A DNA stretch of 64,000 nucleotides, taken from PALSA-612 sp963742925. Lineage in GTDB: Bacteria > Actinomycetota > Thermoleophilia > Gaiellales > Gaiellaceae. The stretch is from the NCBI GenBank assembly GCA_963742925.1, contig CAVUNV010000016.1, positions 62,001 through 126,000 of the forward strand. Direction: 5' to 3'. Shown here one piece after another: positions 17,880 through 26,429 of this stretch. How positions within the stretch are numbered: position 1 is the first letter of the stretch; every line of letters starts with the position of its first letter. The notes under the pieces are model-generated. The model did not search any database and had not been told where the DNA came from. It saw only the letters and a program-made list of their open reading frames with translations. The position numbers and the translations under genes are program-made.

Positions 17880-18371
17880 CTATGTGTGTCCCGCGGAGCA
17901 GTCCTCGCCGTCGCCGGAGGCTCCGGTGAGCCGTTCGAGCAGCGTGGCCAGCGTGGCCAGCTCGTCGTCCGAGAGCCTGCCCTCGAACAGGTCGTTGACC
18001 GCGGCGATGTGGGAGCAGGACGCCTGCTCGAGCTTCGCCCGGCCTGCCTCGGTCAGCACGGCGTAGGTGACGCGGGCGTCGCCCGGGCACGAGCCCTTGC
18101 AGACGAAGCCCGCGTCCTCGAGCCCGTCGAGCAGCCGCGTGACGCCGGAGGGAGTGAGCAGGAGCCGGCCCGCCAGGTCGATGCGGCGCATGGCGGCGTT
18201 CTCGGCGCGGGAGAGGTGGAGGAGAGCCTCGTAGTCGTTGATCGTGAGCCCGTGCTCGGCCTGGAGCTGGGCGCTCAGCTCGCGGGTCGCAGAGGCATGA
18301 GCGCGCAGCAGCCTGACCCAGGCGGTCAGTGCCGGCGAAGAAACTTGCGGACTCAAAACTTGACTACTCAT
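17880..18371 (-). CDS. MarR-family transcriptional regulator
   Basis: 163-residue winged-helix repressor. Helix-turn-helix and wing region: INDYEALLHLSRAENAAMRRIDLAGRLLLTPSGVTRLLDGLEDAGFV then VTYAVLTEAGRAKLEQA. Several Cys (CKGSC at the wing, ASCSH, and DCSAGHT at the end) could make it a thiol-redox sensor, which is an inference. Start at ATG 18369-18371; a longer in-frame reading upstream would include the operator and is unlikely. It is divergent from yceI and an FMN reductase, and sequence repeats over the shared promoter region look like its operators. Confidence 0.85.
   Translation of the reverse strand: MSSQVLSPQVSSPALTAWVRLLRAHASATRELSAQLQAEHGLTINDYEALLHLSRAENAAMRRIDLAGRLLLTPSGVTRLLDGLEDAGFVCKGSCPGDARVTYAVLTEAGRAKLEQASCSHIAAVNDLFEGRLSDDELATLATLLERLTGASGDGEDCSAGHT
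18344..18356 (+). promoter_or_regulatory. Candidate MarR operator, copy 1
   Basis: CTTGCGGACTCAA, matching 12 of 13 bases of the second copy at 18391-18403 in the same orientation. It lies inside the first codons of marR, just upstream of the yceI -35 box. Each copy is an imperfect inverted repeat of the form CTTG-N6-CAAG. Confidence 0.5.
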
Positions 18372-18388
18372 GTTTCTCTCTGTAGAGT
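18360..18388 (+). promoter_or_regulatory. Sigma-70-type promoter for yceI
   Basis: TTGACT (18360-18365), 17-bp spacer, TAGAGT (18383-18388). Close to consensus with ideal spacing, which is unusual in this GC-rich window. Predicted transcription start falls within the second operator copy, about 35 bp before the yceI ATG. Confidence 0.6.
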
Positions 18389-18390
18389 TG

Positions 18391-18403
18391 CTTGCGAACT
18401 CAA
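18391..18403 (+). promoter_or_regulatory. Candidate MarR operator, copy 2
   Basis: CTTGCGAACTCAA, extending to the perfect palindrome ends CTTG...CAAG. It covers the predicted start site of the yceI transcript, where a bound repressor would block RNA polymerase. Confidence 0.55.
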
Positions 18404-18429
18404 GTATATCGACAACACAGGAGGTCTTG

Positions 18430-18978
18430 ATGAGCACTTTGACACACACGCAGGAGGCCATCCCGACGGGCACCTGGCAGATCGACCAGGTGCACTCTCA
18501 GGTCGGCTTTGCGCTCGACTACATGGTCGGGACGTTCCGCGGCACGTTCTCGCCGTTCGAGGCGAGCCTCGAGGTGGACGGCGACGGCAACACGAAGCTG
18601 ACCGGCTCCGCCCGCGCCGACAGCGTGCACGTGCTCGACGAGAACCTGAACGCCCATCTGCTCTCGCCGGACTTCTTCGACGCCGAGCGGGCACCGCTGC
18701 TCAGCTTCTCGTCGACGGCCGTCCGTCGCGCTGGCGCCGACATCGCGATCGCGGGCGAGCTGACCATCAAGGGCATCACCGTCCCGGTGGAGCTCACCGG
18801 CACGATCAGCGACCCGGTCGAGCATCCGATGGGCGGCGAGCGGCTCGGTCTCGACCTCGAGGCCACCATCGACCGCCGCGAGGTCGGCATCGACTGGAAC
18901 CTGCCGCTGCCGAGCGGCGAGCAGGCGCTCGGGAACGACGTGACCCTGACGGCGCAGCTCTACCTGGTCAAGGGGTAA
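18430..18978 (+). CDS. YceI-family lipocalin-like protein
   Basis: 182 residues of the YceI fold (polyisoprenoid-binding eight-stranded barrel). Motifs: GTWQIDQVHSQVGFALDYM at the N-terminus, FRGTFSPFEASLEVDGDG, LLSPDFFDAERAPLLSFSST, GELTIKGITVPVELTG and the C-terminal RREVGIDWNLPLPSG. There is no signal peptide, so this is a cytoplasmic member, often linked to stress or quinone chemistry. ATG at 18430 is placed by the AGGAGG 6 bases upstream. Controlled with the next gene by the adjacent MarR protein, judging from layout. Confidence 0.88.
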   Translation: MSTLTHTQEAIPTGTWQIDQVHSQVGFALDYMVGTFRGTFSPFEASLEVDGDGNTKLTGSARADSVHVLDENLNAHLLSPDFFDAERAPLLSFSSTAVRRAGADIAIAGELTIKGITVPVELTGTISDPVEHPMGGERLGLDLEATIDRREVGIDWNLPLPSGEQALGNDVTLTAQLYLVKG

Positions 18979-18980
18979 CG

Positions 18981-19535
18981 ATGAAGGTCCTCGCCATCTC
19001 CGGCAGCCTGCGACGCGACTCGCACAACACGAAGCTGCTGCTCGCGGCGGCGGAGCTCCTGCCCGGCGACGTCGAGCTCGAGCTCTGGGACGGCCTGAAG
19101 GCCGTGCCGCCGTACGACGAGGACGAGGACGTCGAGCCGGCGCCGGCGGCGGTCACGGACCTACGTGACGCGATCGCCGGCGCCGACGCGATCCTGTTCG
19201 CGACGCCGGAGTACAACCAATCGGTGCCCGGCCAGCTGAAGAACGCGCTCGACTGGGCCTCGCGCCCGCTGGCGACGAATCCGCTCCGCAACGTGCCGGT
19301 GGCGGTCGTCGGGGCCAGCGCAGGCGCGTTCGGCGCCGTCTGGGCGCAGGCCGAGCTCCGCAAGGTTCTGGCCGCGATCGGCGCTCGCGTCGTCGACGGC
19401 GAGGTCGCGGTGGGCCACGCGCATGAGCGCTTCGGACCGGACGGACAGCTCGAGGACGCTCTGCTCGAGCAGCTCGCCGGGGTGGTCGAGGCGCTCGTGG
19501 CCGCGACCCGCGCCCGGGAGTTGATCGCCGCGTAG
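18981..19535 (+). CDS. NADPH-dependent FMN reductase (flavodoxin-fold)
   Basis: 184 residues. VLAISGSLRRDSHNTKLL is the FMN phosphate-binding loop, ADAILFATPEYNQSVPGQLKNALDW the conserved PEYN/ isoalloxazine region, and VPVAVVGASAGAFGAVWAQAELR the third loop. This matches NAD(P)H:FMN/quinone/azo reductases of the ArsH/ChrR-like family. It begins 2 bp after the yceI stop with ATG at 18981, so the two are an operon under the MarR-type promoter. Likely detoxifies quinones or provides reduced flavin. Confidence 0.85.
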   Translation: MKVLAISGSLRRDSHNTKLLLAAAELLPGDVELELWDGLKAVPPYDEDEDVEPAPAAVTDLRDAIAGADAILFATPEYNQSVPGQLKNALDWASRPLATNPLRNVPVAVVGASAGAFGAVWAQAELRKVLAAIGARVVDGEVAVGHAHERFGPDGQLEDALLEQLAGVVEALVAATRARELIAA

Positions 19536-19544
19536 GCTTCGAGC

Positions 19545-20327
19545 ATGCCCGAGGCACCGCCGTACGCGACCGCCGGGGTGGAGGTGCTGCGGTTGCCCGG
19601 TGGGGTGCCGGAGCCGGACCGCGTCGCGGTCGAGGAGCCGCTCGAGATCCGCGTCAACGGCGAGGCTGTCGCCGTGACGATGCGGACGCCGGGGAACGAC
19701 GAGGAGCTCGCTCTCGGCTTCTGCATCACGGAGGGAATCGAGCCGACTGCGGCCCGTCTGCCCGGCGACCTGGCTGCGAACACCGTCGACGTGGACGTGC
19801 CCGGGTTCGACCCGGCGAGGCTCAAGCGCAGCTTCTTCACGTCCTCGTCGTGCGGTGTCTGCGGGAAGGGCGCGCTCGAGGCGGTCGCCGTCGAGGCGCC
19901 GCGCGTGACGGCGGCGTGGACGATCGCGCGCGAGCTCGTCGCCTCGCTTCCGGAGCGTCTGCGCGCCGATCAGGGCGCGTTCGCGGTCTCCGGCGGCCTG
20001 CATGCGACCGGGCTCTTCGACCGGAGCGGTGCGCTGCTTTGTGCGCGCGAGGACGTCGGTCGCCACAACGCGATGGACAAGGTGATCGGCTGGGCGTTCT
20101 CCGGCGGGTCGCTGCCGCTCGCGGACAACCTCCTCTGCGTGAGCGGACGGCTCTCCTTCGAGCTCGTCCAGAAGGCCGCCGTGGCCGGGTGCCCGTTCCT
20201 CGTCGCGGTCGGCGCGCCGTCGAGCCTCGCGGTCGAGCTCGCCGGCGACCGGGGCATCACGCTCTGCGGCTTCGTCCGGGGCGGCGGTGTGAACGTCTAC
20301 ACCGAGACGTGGCGCCTGAGCGGCTGA
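19545..20327 (+). CDS. fdhD: Formate dehydrogenase accessory sulfurtransferase FdhD
   Basis: Transfers sulfur from IscS to the molybdenum cofactor of formate dehydrogenase. 260 residues. The catalytic pair is seen in FTSSSCGVCGKGALEAV (CGVCG). Other family pieces: TPGNDEELALGFCITEGI, HATGLFD, CAREDVGRHNAMDKVIGWA and SGRLSFELVQKAAVAGCPF. It implies a Mo/W formate dehydrogenase in this genome, and with the tRNA-Sec gene at 27427 that enzyme may be a selenoprotein. Overlaps mobA by 19 bp. Confidence 0.93.
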   Translation: MPEAPPYATAGVEVLRLPGGVPEPDRVAVEEPLEIRVNGEAVAVTMRTPGNDEELALGFCITEGIEPTAARLPGDLAANTVDVDVPGFDPARLKRSFFTSSSCGVCGKGALEAVAVEAPRVTAAWTIARELVASLPERLRADQGAFAVSGGLHATGLFDRSGALLCAREDVGRHNAMDKVIGWAFSGGSLPLADNLLCVSGRLSFELVQKAAVAGCPFLVAVGAPSSLAVELAGDRGITLCGFVRGGGVNVYTETWRLSG

Positions 20328-20851
20328 CAGGCGTCTTGCTGGCCGGTGGCGCCTCGACGCGGTTCGGGTCGCCGAAGGCGCTGGCCCGCCTGGACGGCGA
20401 GACGCTGGCCGAGCGGGCGTGGCGGACGCTCGGCGAGGCCTGCGACGAACGGATCGCCGTCGGCAAGCTCGCGGACGCGCTCGAGCTCCCGTTCCCGCTC
20501 GTCGACGACGGGTCGCCGGTACGGGCCGCGATCGCCGGGGTGGTCGCCGGCCTCGAGGCGGCCGCGACCGGGCTCTGTGTCGTGCTTCCCGTCGACTGTC
20601 CGCGCGTCGACGCGGCGCTTCTGCGCCGGCTGGCCGACGCGTGCGCCGGCGTGGACGCGGCCGTCCCGCAAACCGGGCCGCTGCCCGGCGCGTACCGAAC
20701 ATCGGCGCTCCCGGTGCTGCAACGGCGGCTCGCCGCGGAGCGCCTCTCCCTGCGCGAGGCCGTCGCTGAGCTCGACACCCGGACGATCACCGTCGACGAG
20801 TCCCTGCTCGTCAACGTCAACACGCCCGACGACCTGCGCCTCCTCGAATAG
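20309..20851 (+). CDS. mobA: Molybdenum cofactor guanylyltransferase MobA
   Basis: 180 residues, nucleotidyltransferase fold. GTG start at 20309 inside the end of fdhD. VLLAGGASTRFGSPKALARLDGETLAERA is the GTP-binding signature, VVLPVDCPRVDAALLRRL carries the metal-binding Asp, and VNVNTPDDLRLLE is the typical C-terminal end. Adds GMP to molybdopterin to make the MGD cofactor used by formate dehydrogenase; the fdhD overlap is functional company. Slightly shorter than E. coli MobA (194). Confidence 0.9.
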   Translation: MAPERLTGVLLAGGASTRFGSPKALARLDGETLAERAWRTLGEACDERIAVGKLADALELPFPLVDDGSPVRAAIAGVVAGLEAAATGLCVVLPVDCPRVDAALLRRLADACAGVDAAVPQTGPLPGAYRTSALPVLQRRLAAERLSLREAVAELDTRTITVDESLLVNVNTPDDLRLLE

Positions 20852-20880
20852 CAGTGTCCAGGCAGGCGTGCCAGACACTG
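20852..20880. terminator. Strong hairpin between convergent mobA and purA
   Basis: Perfect 7-bp outer stem CAGTGTC/GACACTG enclosing a GGCA/TGCC inner stem and a 4-base loop, starting at the base after the mobA stop. No T-run follows on either strand, so this is either a GC-type bidirectional terminator or a repeat element. Confidence 0.5.
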
Positions 20881-20920
20881 CTACGCGGCAGTGCCAAAGG
20901 GGGGTCAGACCAGGGTGCGG

Positions 20921-20953
20921 AGCAGTGCCAGAGCAGCGCCAGAGCAGCGCCAG
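20921..20953. repeat. Three tandem 11-bp repeats
   Basis: AGCAGYGCCAG repeated three times head to tail (20921-20931, 20932-20942, 20943-20953), ending 8 bp from the purA stop. A further GCAGTGCCA lies at 20887. Function unknown. Confidence 0.6.
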
Positions 20954-20960
20954 ACCCTGA

Positions 20961-22262
<1,302 letters not shown>

Positions 22263-22296
22263 AGCCGAAGTGTGCCAGCGGGGGCGGGGGCGGGCC

Positions 22297-22554
22297 TCAG
22301 GCGGCTGCGGCCGGGGCGCGCGTGATGCGCTTGACGCGGACCCGGTGCCCGCGCCAGCAGGTGACGAACCCCACGTCGGCCTCCATGCGAAGCGTTCCCT
22401 GCACGATCGCGGGCGGAGTCCGCTGATCGAGCTCACACGCTTCGCAGGGCGCCGCGAAGACCTTCGCCCCGGGGCGGACCCAGATGATCTGCCGTGTTTC
22501 CGTCTGCCCTCCTGTCTCCTCCGTCTGTGCCTTGTCCGGTGTCGCCGTTCCGCC
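22297..22554 (-). CDS. Small zinc-ribbon-like protein, start codon not found
   Basis: An open frame of up to 85 codons directly after dnaB encodes ...RQIIWVRPGAKVF, then CEACELDQRTPP and VTCWRGHRVRVKR. The Cys-x-x-Cys plus Cys-x(3)-His spacing suggests a small zinc ribbon. No ATG, GTG or TTG is present between the dnaB stop (22554) and the conserved part, so the 5' end is either damaged by an indel or uses an unusual start. Function unknown. Confidence 0.4.
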   Translation of the reverse strand, partial: GGTATPDKAQTEETGGQTETRQIIWVRPGAKVFAAPCEACELDQRTPPAIVQGTLRMEADVGFVTCWRGHRVRVKRITRAPAAAA

Positions 22555-23909
22555 TATGCCGCCAGGTCCGCGAACTTCGCGAACCGCCGCAGGAACGAGA
22601 GCTTCACGGTGCCCGTGGGCCCGTTGCGGTGCTTGGCGAGATGCACCTCCGCCAGCCCCTGATCGGGGCTGTCCTCGTTGTAGTACTCGTCGCGGTAGAT
22701 GAACATGACGAGGTCGGCGTCCTGCTCGAGCGAGCCCGACTCCCGCAGGTCGGACAGGATCGGGCGCTTGTCGTGCCGCTGCTCGACGGCGCGCGAGAGC
22801 TGCGAGAGCGCCAGCACCGGCACGTCGAGGTCGCGTGCGAGCACCTTGAGCGAGCGTGAGATCTGCGAGACCTCCTGAACCCGGTTCTCGGCGTTCGAGC
22901 CGGAGGTCATCAGCTGCAGGTAGTCGACGATGATCAGCCCGAGGTTGGGCTCGCGCATCTTCAGCCGGCGAGCCTTGGAACGGATCTCCATCATCGTGAT
23001 CGAGCCCGTGTCGTCGACCCACACGGGCGCCTTCGAGAGCCGGTCGCAGGCGGCGGTGAGGCGCGGCCAGTCGTCCGGCGCGAGGTTCCCGGAGCGGAGG
23101 CGCTGGGACTCGACCTTCGCCTCGCTGCACATGAGGCGCTGCGTCACCTCCGACTTCGACATCTCGAGCGTGAACAGCGCCGTCGGCACCTCGCGGCGGA
23201 CGGCGAGATTCGCCGCGATGCAGAGCGCCAGGCCCGACTTGCCCATGCTGGGGCGTGCCGCCAGGATGACCAGGTTCCCGGGCTGGAAGCCGGAGGTGAG
23301 CTTGTCGAGCTCCGTGAAGCCCGAGCCGACACCGGTGATGTCGGCGCCCGACTCGTACAGCGCGGTGATCCGCTCGAAGCTCTCCTTGAGCAGCTCCTCG
23401 ATGTGGCTGAAGTCGCCCGCGACGCGCGACTGCGAGAGGTCGAAGATGATCTGCTCGGCGCGGTCGACGAGCTCCGTGGCCTCGTCTCCCTCGCGGTCCA
23501 TGCCGAGCCGGGCGATCTCGCTGCCGGCGCGGATCAGCCCGCGCAGCGTCGCCATCTCGCGGACGATCCGCGCGTAGTGGCCGGCATTGGCGGCCGCGGG
23601 GACGAGCGCGGCCAGCTCGTGGATGCGGACCTTGCCGCCGACCCCCTCGATCTCGCCGCGCCGCTCGAGCTCGTCGACGAGCGTGATCGCGTCGACCGGC
23701 TCGCCGCGGCCGTACAACGACAGCGCCGCGCGGTAGATCCTGGCGTGGCTCTCGCGGTAGAAATCCGTGGCCGAGAGCGCCTCGCTGACCGCCCCAATCG
23801 CACCGGGGGAGAGCATCATCGCGCCGAGGACGGACTCCTCAGCATCGAGGTTTTGCGGCGGGACCGGGGCGGTCGGCGCGACGCTCGCTGTTTGAGCCAT
23901 TGGCTGCAT
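22554..23909 (-). CDS. dnaB: Replicative DNA helicase DnaB
   Basis: Hexameric 5'-3' helicase of the replication fork. 451 residues. N-terminal domain PQNLDAEESVLGAMMLSPGAI; linker; RecA-like domain with Walker A LVILAARPSMGKSGLALCIA, Walker B region LGLIIVDYLQLM, and the C-terminal LSQLSRAVEQRHDKRPILSDLRESGSLEQDAD motif with the arginine finger region. No intein is present at the usual Walker A or later sites. ATG at 23907-23909 is preceded 6 bases upstream by AGGAGGTG; a second ATG three codons later is possible. Near rplI-rpsR-ssb-rpsF as in many bacteria. Confidence 0.96.
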   Translation of the reverse strand: MQPMAQTASVAPTAPVPPQNLDAEESVLGAMMLSPGAIGAVSEALSATDFYRESHARIYRAALSLYGRGEPVDAITLVDELERRGEIEGVGGKVRIHELAALVPAAANAGHYARIVREMATLRGLIRAGSEIARLGMDREGDEATELVDRAEQIIFDLSQSRVAGDFSHIEELLKESFERITALYESGADITGVGSGFTELDKLTSGFQPGNLVILAARPSMGKSGLALCIAANLAVRREVPTALFTLEMSKSEVTQRLMCSEAKVESQRLRSGNLAPDDWPRLTAACDRLSKAPVWVDDTGSITMMEIRSKARRLKMREPNLGLIIVDYLQLMTSGSNAENRVQEVSQISRSLKVLARDLDVPVLALSQLSRAVEQRHDKRPILSDLRESGSLEQDADLVMFIYRDEYYNEDSPDQGLAEVHLAKHRNGPTGTVKLSFLRRFAKFADLAA

Positions 23910-24147
23910 ATTCCACCTCCTCGCGCCCGCTGGCTAGCCCTGTGGAGACAGGTGCGTCCAGACCCGAAAGGCGCTGACGTGCAGGGACAAGAGAACTTAT
24001 GTTCGCACTACAGCCGGACGGACCGGTGGAAGAAAACCCCGCTCTACGCGGGAAGTTCCTCGTCAATTCCACAGGCGTCCACAGGAGTTCTCAACAACTG
24101 TGGATTCGGTGCCAGGCGCGTGCCCGGCACCGGGGGCGGCGAGACGC
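23910..24147. other. Intergenic region between rplI and dnaB
   Basis: 238 bp without a gene. A GC-rich inverted repeat CGGTGCC (24107-24113)/GGCACCG (24126-24132) lies about 15-40 bp past the rplI stop and may terminate the ribosomal-protein transcript, though no T-run follows. The dnaB promoter must lie here. A clear DnaA-box pair is not visible. Confidence 0.4.
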
Positions 24148-24846
24148 CTACTCGGTCGGCTCGGTCGGCTTGGGGGGCTCTGCCGGCTCGAGCTGGGCCG
24201 TATCGGGCTCTGTCGTCGGCTCGGCCTCGGCGGCCGGCGAGGCCTCGGCACCCGGCTCGGGCGCAGCCTCGACCTCGGCCTGATCGACGGCCTCCGCGAC
24301 CTGCGCGCTGGCCTGCTCGGACGCGGCAGCCGCTGCCTGGGCGGCCTCGGCCTCGGCGGCTGCAGCCGCTTCGAGCTCTTCCTCGGGAGGCAGCTCGCCG
24401 CCCTCGGGCACGACCAGCGTCTTCACCTCGACGCGGACGTCCTGGAAGACGTCGATCGCGATCTCGTAGCGGCCGATCCGCTTGATCGGATCGTGGAGGT
24501 CGATCTTGCGCCGGTCGATGCGCACCTTGCGCGTGCGCCACAGCTCGTCGGCGACGTCGGTGGAGGTGACCGATCCGAACAGGGAGCCGGTGGGGCCGGA
24601 CTTGACCTCGAAGCGGAGCACGGTCTTCTCCAGCACGGCCGCGATCTCGCGTGCCTGGTCGACCGATCGCGCCTCGTGGCGGGAGCGCTGCGCCTCGCGA
24701 CGCTCGAGCTCGGCGACCCGGGCCGGCGTCGCCGTCTCGGCGAGCTTCCGGGGCAGCAGGTAGTTCCGTGCGAAGCCCCGGGCGACCGAGACGACCTCGC
24801 CGCGGAGGCCGACCTTGTCGACGTCCTGCAGGAGGATGATGTCCAT
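24148..24846 (-). CDS. rplI: Ribosomal protein bL9 with long acidic Ala/Pro/Glu tail
   Basis: Residues 1-150 are a normal bL9: MDIILLQDVDKVGLRGEVV, RGFARNYLLPRKLA, a connecting helix, and the C-terminal domain FGSVTSTDVADEL...KTLVV. The remaining ~80 residues are a low-complexity tail of Ala, Glu, Pro and Thr (ending PPKPTEPTE), making 232 residues against the usual ~150. Such tails occur in some actinobacterial ribosomal proteins; it is probably disordered on the ribosome surface. Shares one base with the rpsR stop. Confidence 0.95.
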   Translation of the reverse strand: MDIILLQDVDKVGLRGEVVSVARGFARNYLLPRKLAETATPARVAELERREAQRSRHEARSVDQAREIAAVLEKTVLRFEVKSGPTGSLFGSVTSTDVADELWRTRKVRIDRRKIDLHDPIKRIGRYEIAIDVFQDVRVEVKTLVVPEGGELPPEEELEAAAAAEAEAAQAAAAASEQASAQVAEAVDQAEVEAAPEPGAEASPAAEAEPTTEPDTAQLEPAEPPKPTEPTE

Positions 24847-25115
24847 CAGCGTTCACCCACGTAGGGCAGCAGCGCCATCTCGCGCGCCCGCTTGACGGCG
24901 ATCGCGATCTGCACCTGGTGCCGCCGGCACGCGCCGGTGATGCGCCGCGAGCGGATCTTGCCCTTCTCGGAGATGAACCGTCGCAGCATGTTCAGATCCT
25001 TGTAGTCGACGTCCTGGATCTTCATCCGGCAGAAGTAGCAGTTGCGTTTCCGGGCCTGGCCTTCCTTCAGGCCGGGCCGGCGTCCGGTCGAGCGTCGTTC
25101 GGTCTGCTTGGCCAT
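24846..25115 (-). CDS. rpsR: Ribosomal protein bS18
   Basis: 89 residues. Family signature RKRNCYFCRMKIQDVDYKDLN near residue 23, then FISEKGKIRSRRITGACRRHQ and a C-terminal REMALLPYVGE. The four Cys (CYFC, AC) make this the zinc-type (C+) form rather than the Cys-less paralogue. ATG at 25113-25115 has a GGAGAGGA site. Stop overlaps the rplI ATG by one base (TGATG). Confidence 0.95.
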   Translation of the reverse strand: MAKQTERRSTGRRPGLKEGQARKRNCYFCRMKIQDVDYKDLNMLRRFISEKGKIRSRRITGACRRHQVQIAIAVKRAREMALLPYVGER

Positions 25116-25123
25116 TCCTCTCC

Positions 25124-25561
25124 TCAGAACGGGATGTCGTCGTCGGTTGCCGAGCCGCCGAAGTCGGCGTCGGCCGCAGCGGTCGCGCCCGCTCCCTCGG
25201 GGACGAACTGCGGGCGGCCCTCGCCGTCGCCGCGCGCGCCCAGGAACTGGACGTTCTCGGCGATGATCTCGACGGCCTGCCGCTTGGTGCCGTCCTGCGC
25301 CTCCCACTCGCGCCAGTCGAGGCGTCCGTCGACGCCGATCGGGCGTCCCTTCGCGAGGTACTGCGCGCAGCTCTCGCCCTGGTTTCCCCAGACGGTGACG
25401 TCGAAGTAGTTCGGCTTGTCCACCCACTGGCCGGTGCCGTCCTTCTGGCGCGTGTTGACGGCGACGCGCAGCTTGCAGACGGCTGTGCCGCTCGGCGTGT
25501 GCCGGAGCTCAGGGTCCTTGGTCAGGTTCCCGACCAGGACGACGCGGTTGATGTTGGCCAT
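25124..25561 (-). CDS. ssb: Single-stranded DNA-binding protein Ssb
   Basis: 145 residues. OB fold starts MANINRVVLVGNLTKDPELR; TPSGTAVCKLRVAVN; FDVTVWGNQGESCAQYLAKG; a Gly-rich linker, then the conserved acidic tip DDDIPF that recruits repair and replication proteins. Located in the classic rpsF-ssb-rpsR-rplI operon, three bases after the rpsF stop. Confidence 0.96.
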   Translation of the reverse strand: MANINRVVLVGNLTKDPELRHTPSGTAVCKLRVAVNTRQKDGTGQWVDKPNYFDVTVWGNQGESCAQYLAKGRPIGVDGRLDWREWEAQDGTKRQAVEIIAENVQFLGARGDGEGRPQFVPEGAGATAAADADFGGSATDDDIPF

Positions 25562-25564
25562 CCC

Positions 25565-25936
25565 TTACTCCTCTCCCTCGGCTGCGGCGACGGGCTCTTC
25601 GGCGGGTGGTGGAGCGGTCCCGGCCGTATCGGCGGTCGAGCGCCGGTGCGGCATCGGCCGGCGCGTCGCCATGTGGCGCATGACGCCCTCGGTGATCTTG
25701 AGCACGCGGCTGACCTCGTCGAGCGTCTCCGGCGTCGAGCTGAAGGTCAGCAGGTGGTAGGCGCCATCGGACTTGTGATCGATCTCGTACGCGAGCCGCC
25801 GGCGGCCCCACGTGTCATGCGACTCCCAGGCTCCGCCCTGCTTGGCGACGAGCTCTTGGGCGCGCGTGACGATCTCGCCCTGGCGCTCCTCCGGGAGCTC
25901 AGGGTCGAGCATGAGCAGAATCTCGTAGTCGTTCAT
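25565..25936 (-). CDS. rpsF: Ribosomal protein bS6
   Basis: 123 residues. MNDYEILLMLDPELPEERQ, WGRRRLAYEIDHKSDGAYHLLTF and VLKITEGVMRHMATRR are the bS6 core; a ~25-residue Ala/Pro/Glu tail follows. First gene of the rpsF-ssb-rpsR-rplI operon; ATG at 25934-25936. Confidence 0.95.
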   Translation of the reverse strand: MNDYEILLMLDPELPEERQGEIVTRAQELVAKQGGAWESHDTWGRRRLAYEIDHKSDGAYHLLTFSSTPETLDEVSRVLKITEGVMRHMATRRPMPHRRSTADTAGTAPPPAEEPVAAAEGEE

Positions 25937-26051
25937 GTTCCCGTCCAGCTCCTTCCCTTGGACTTAGGCGGCCCCGCCGTCGTGCGTCTGCCCGGGAACG
26001 GCCGACGCGAGGCGTGGCGAGAAGTCGCGACACTGTAGCATCGAGCACTGA

Positions 26052-26377
26052 ATGAGACGGCGCCTCTTCTGGCTCGCCGCCCTGGCGGGCTTCGTCTGGA
26101 TCTACCTGCGGCGCGGGGCGCGGCGGCCGGAGCCGGTCCGGGTTCCGACGGCGCCCGATCCGGCCGAGGACCTCCGGCGCAAGCTCGAGCAGACGAAGGA
26201 GCGCGGCGGCGACACGGCGGCGCCCGCGGCATCGGAGCCGGAGCCGCAGAGCCGCAGGTCGAGACACCCGAGCCCCCTGCGCCTGCAGACTCGGAGGAGC
26301 TGGACGCCAAGCGCCGCGAGATCCACGAGCGCGCTCGGTCGGCGTCCGACGAGATGCGGCGCTCGAGCTCCGACTGA
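26052..26377 (+). CDS. Small membrane-anchored coiled-coil protein (apparent frameshift)
   Basis: Begins MRRRLFWLAALAGFVWIYLRRG, one membrane helix flanked by arginines, then a charged region DLRRKLEQTKERGG. After a one-base shift near 26240 the reading continues VETPEPPAPADSEELD... to a Lys/Arg/Glu helix (HERARSASDEMRRSSSD) and a TGA at 26375-26377. Without the shift the tail is Arg/Pro-rich nonsense to 26405. Length is 3n+2, consistent with one lost base. Function unknown; divergent from rpsF. Confidence 0.5.
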
Positions 26378-26429
26378 GCCGCCGCTGAAATCCGCGCGGC
26401 GGTGAGGTTCTTTCGTGCCGACTCTGTGA

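Noticed and set aside
23910..24147. Replication origin beside dnaB
   Set aside because: No cluster of DnaA boxes; only a TGTGGATT-like single match.
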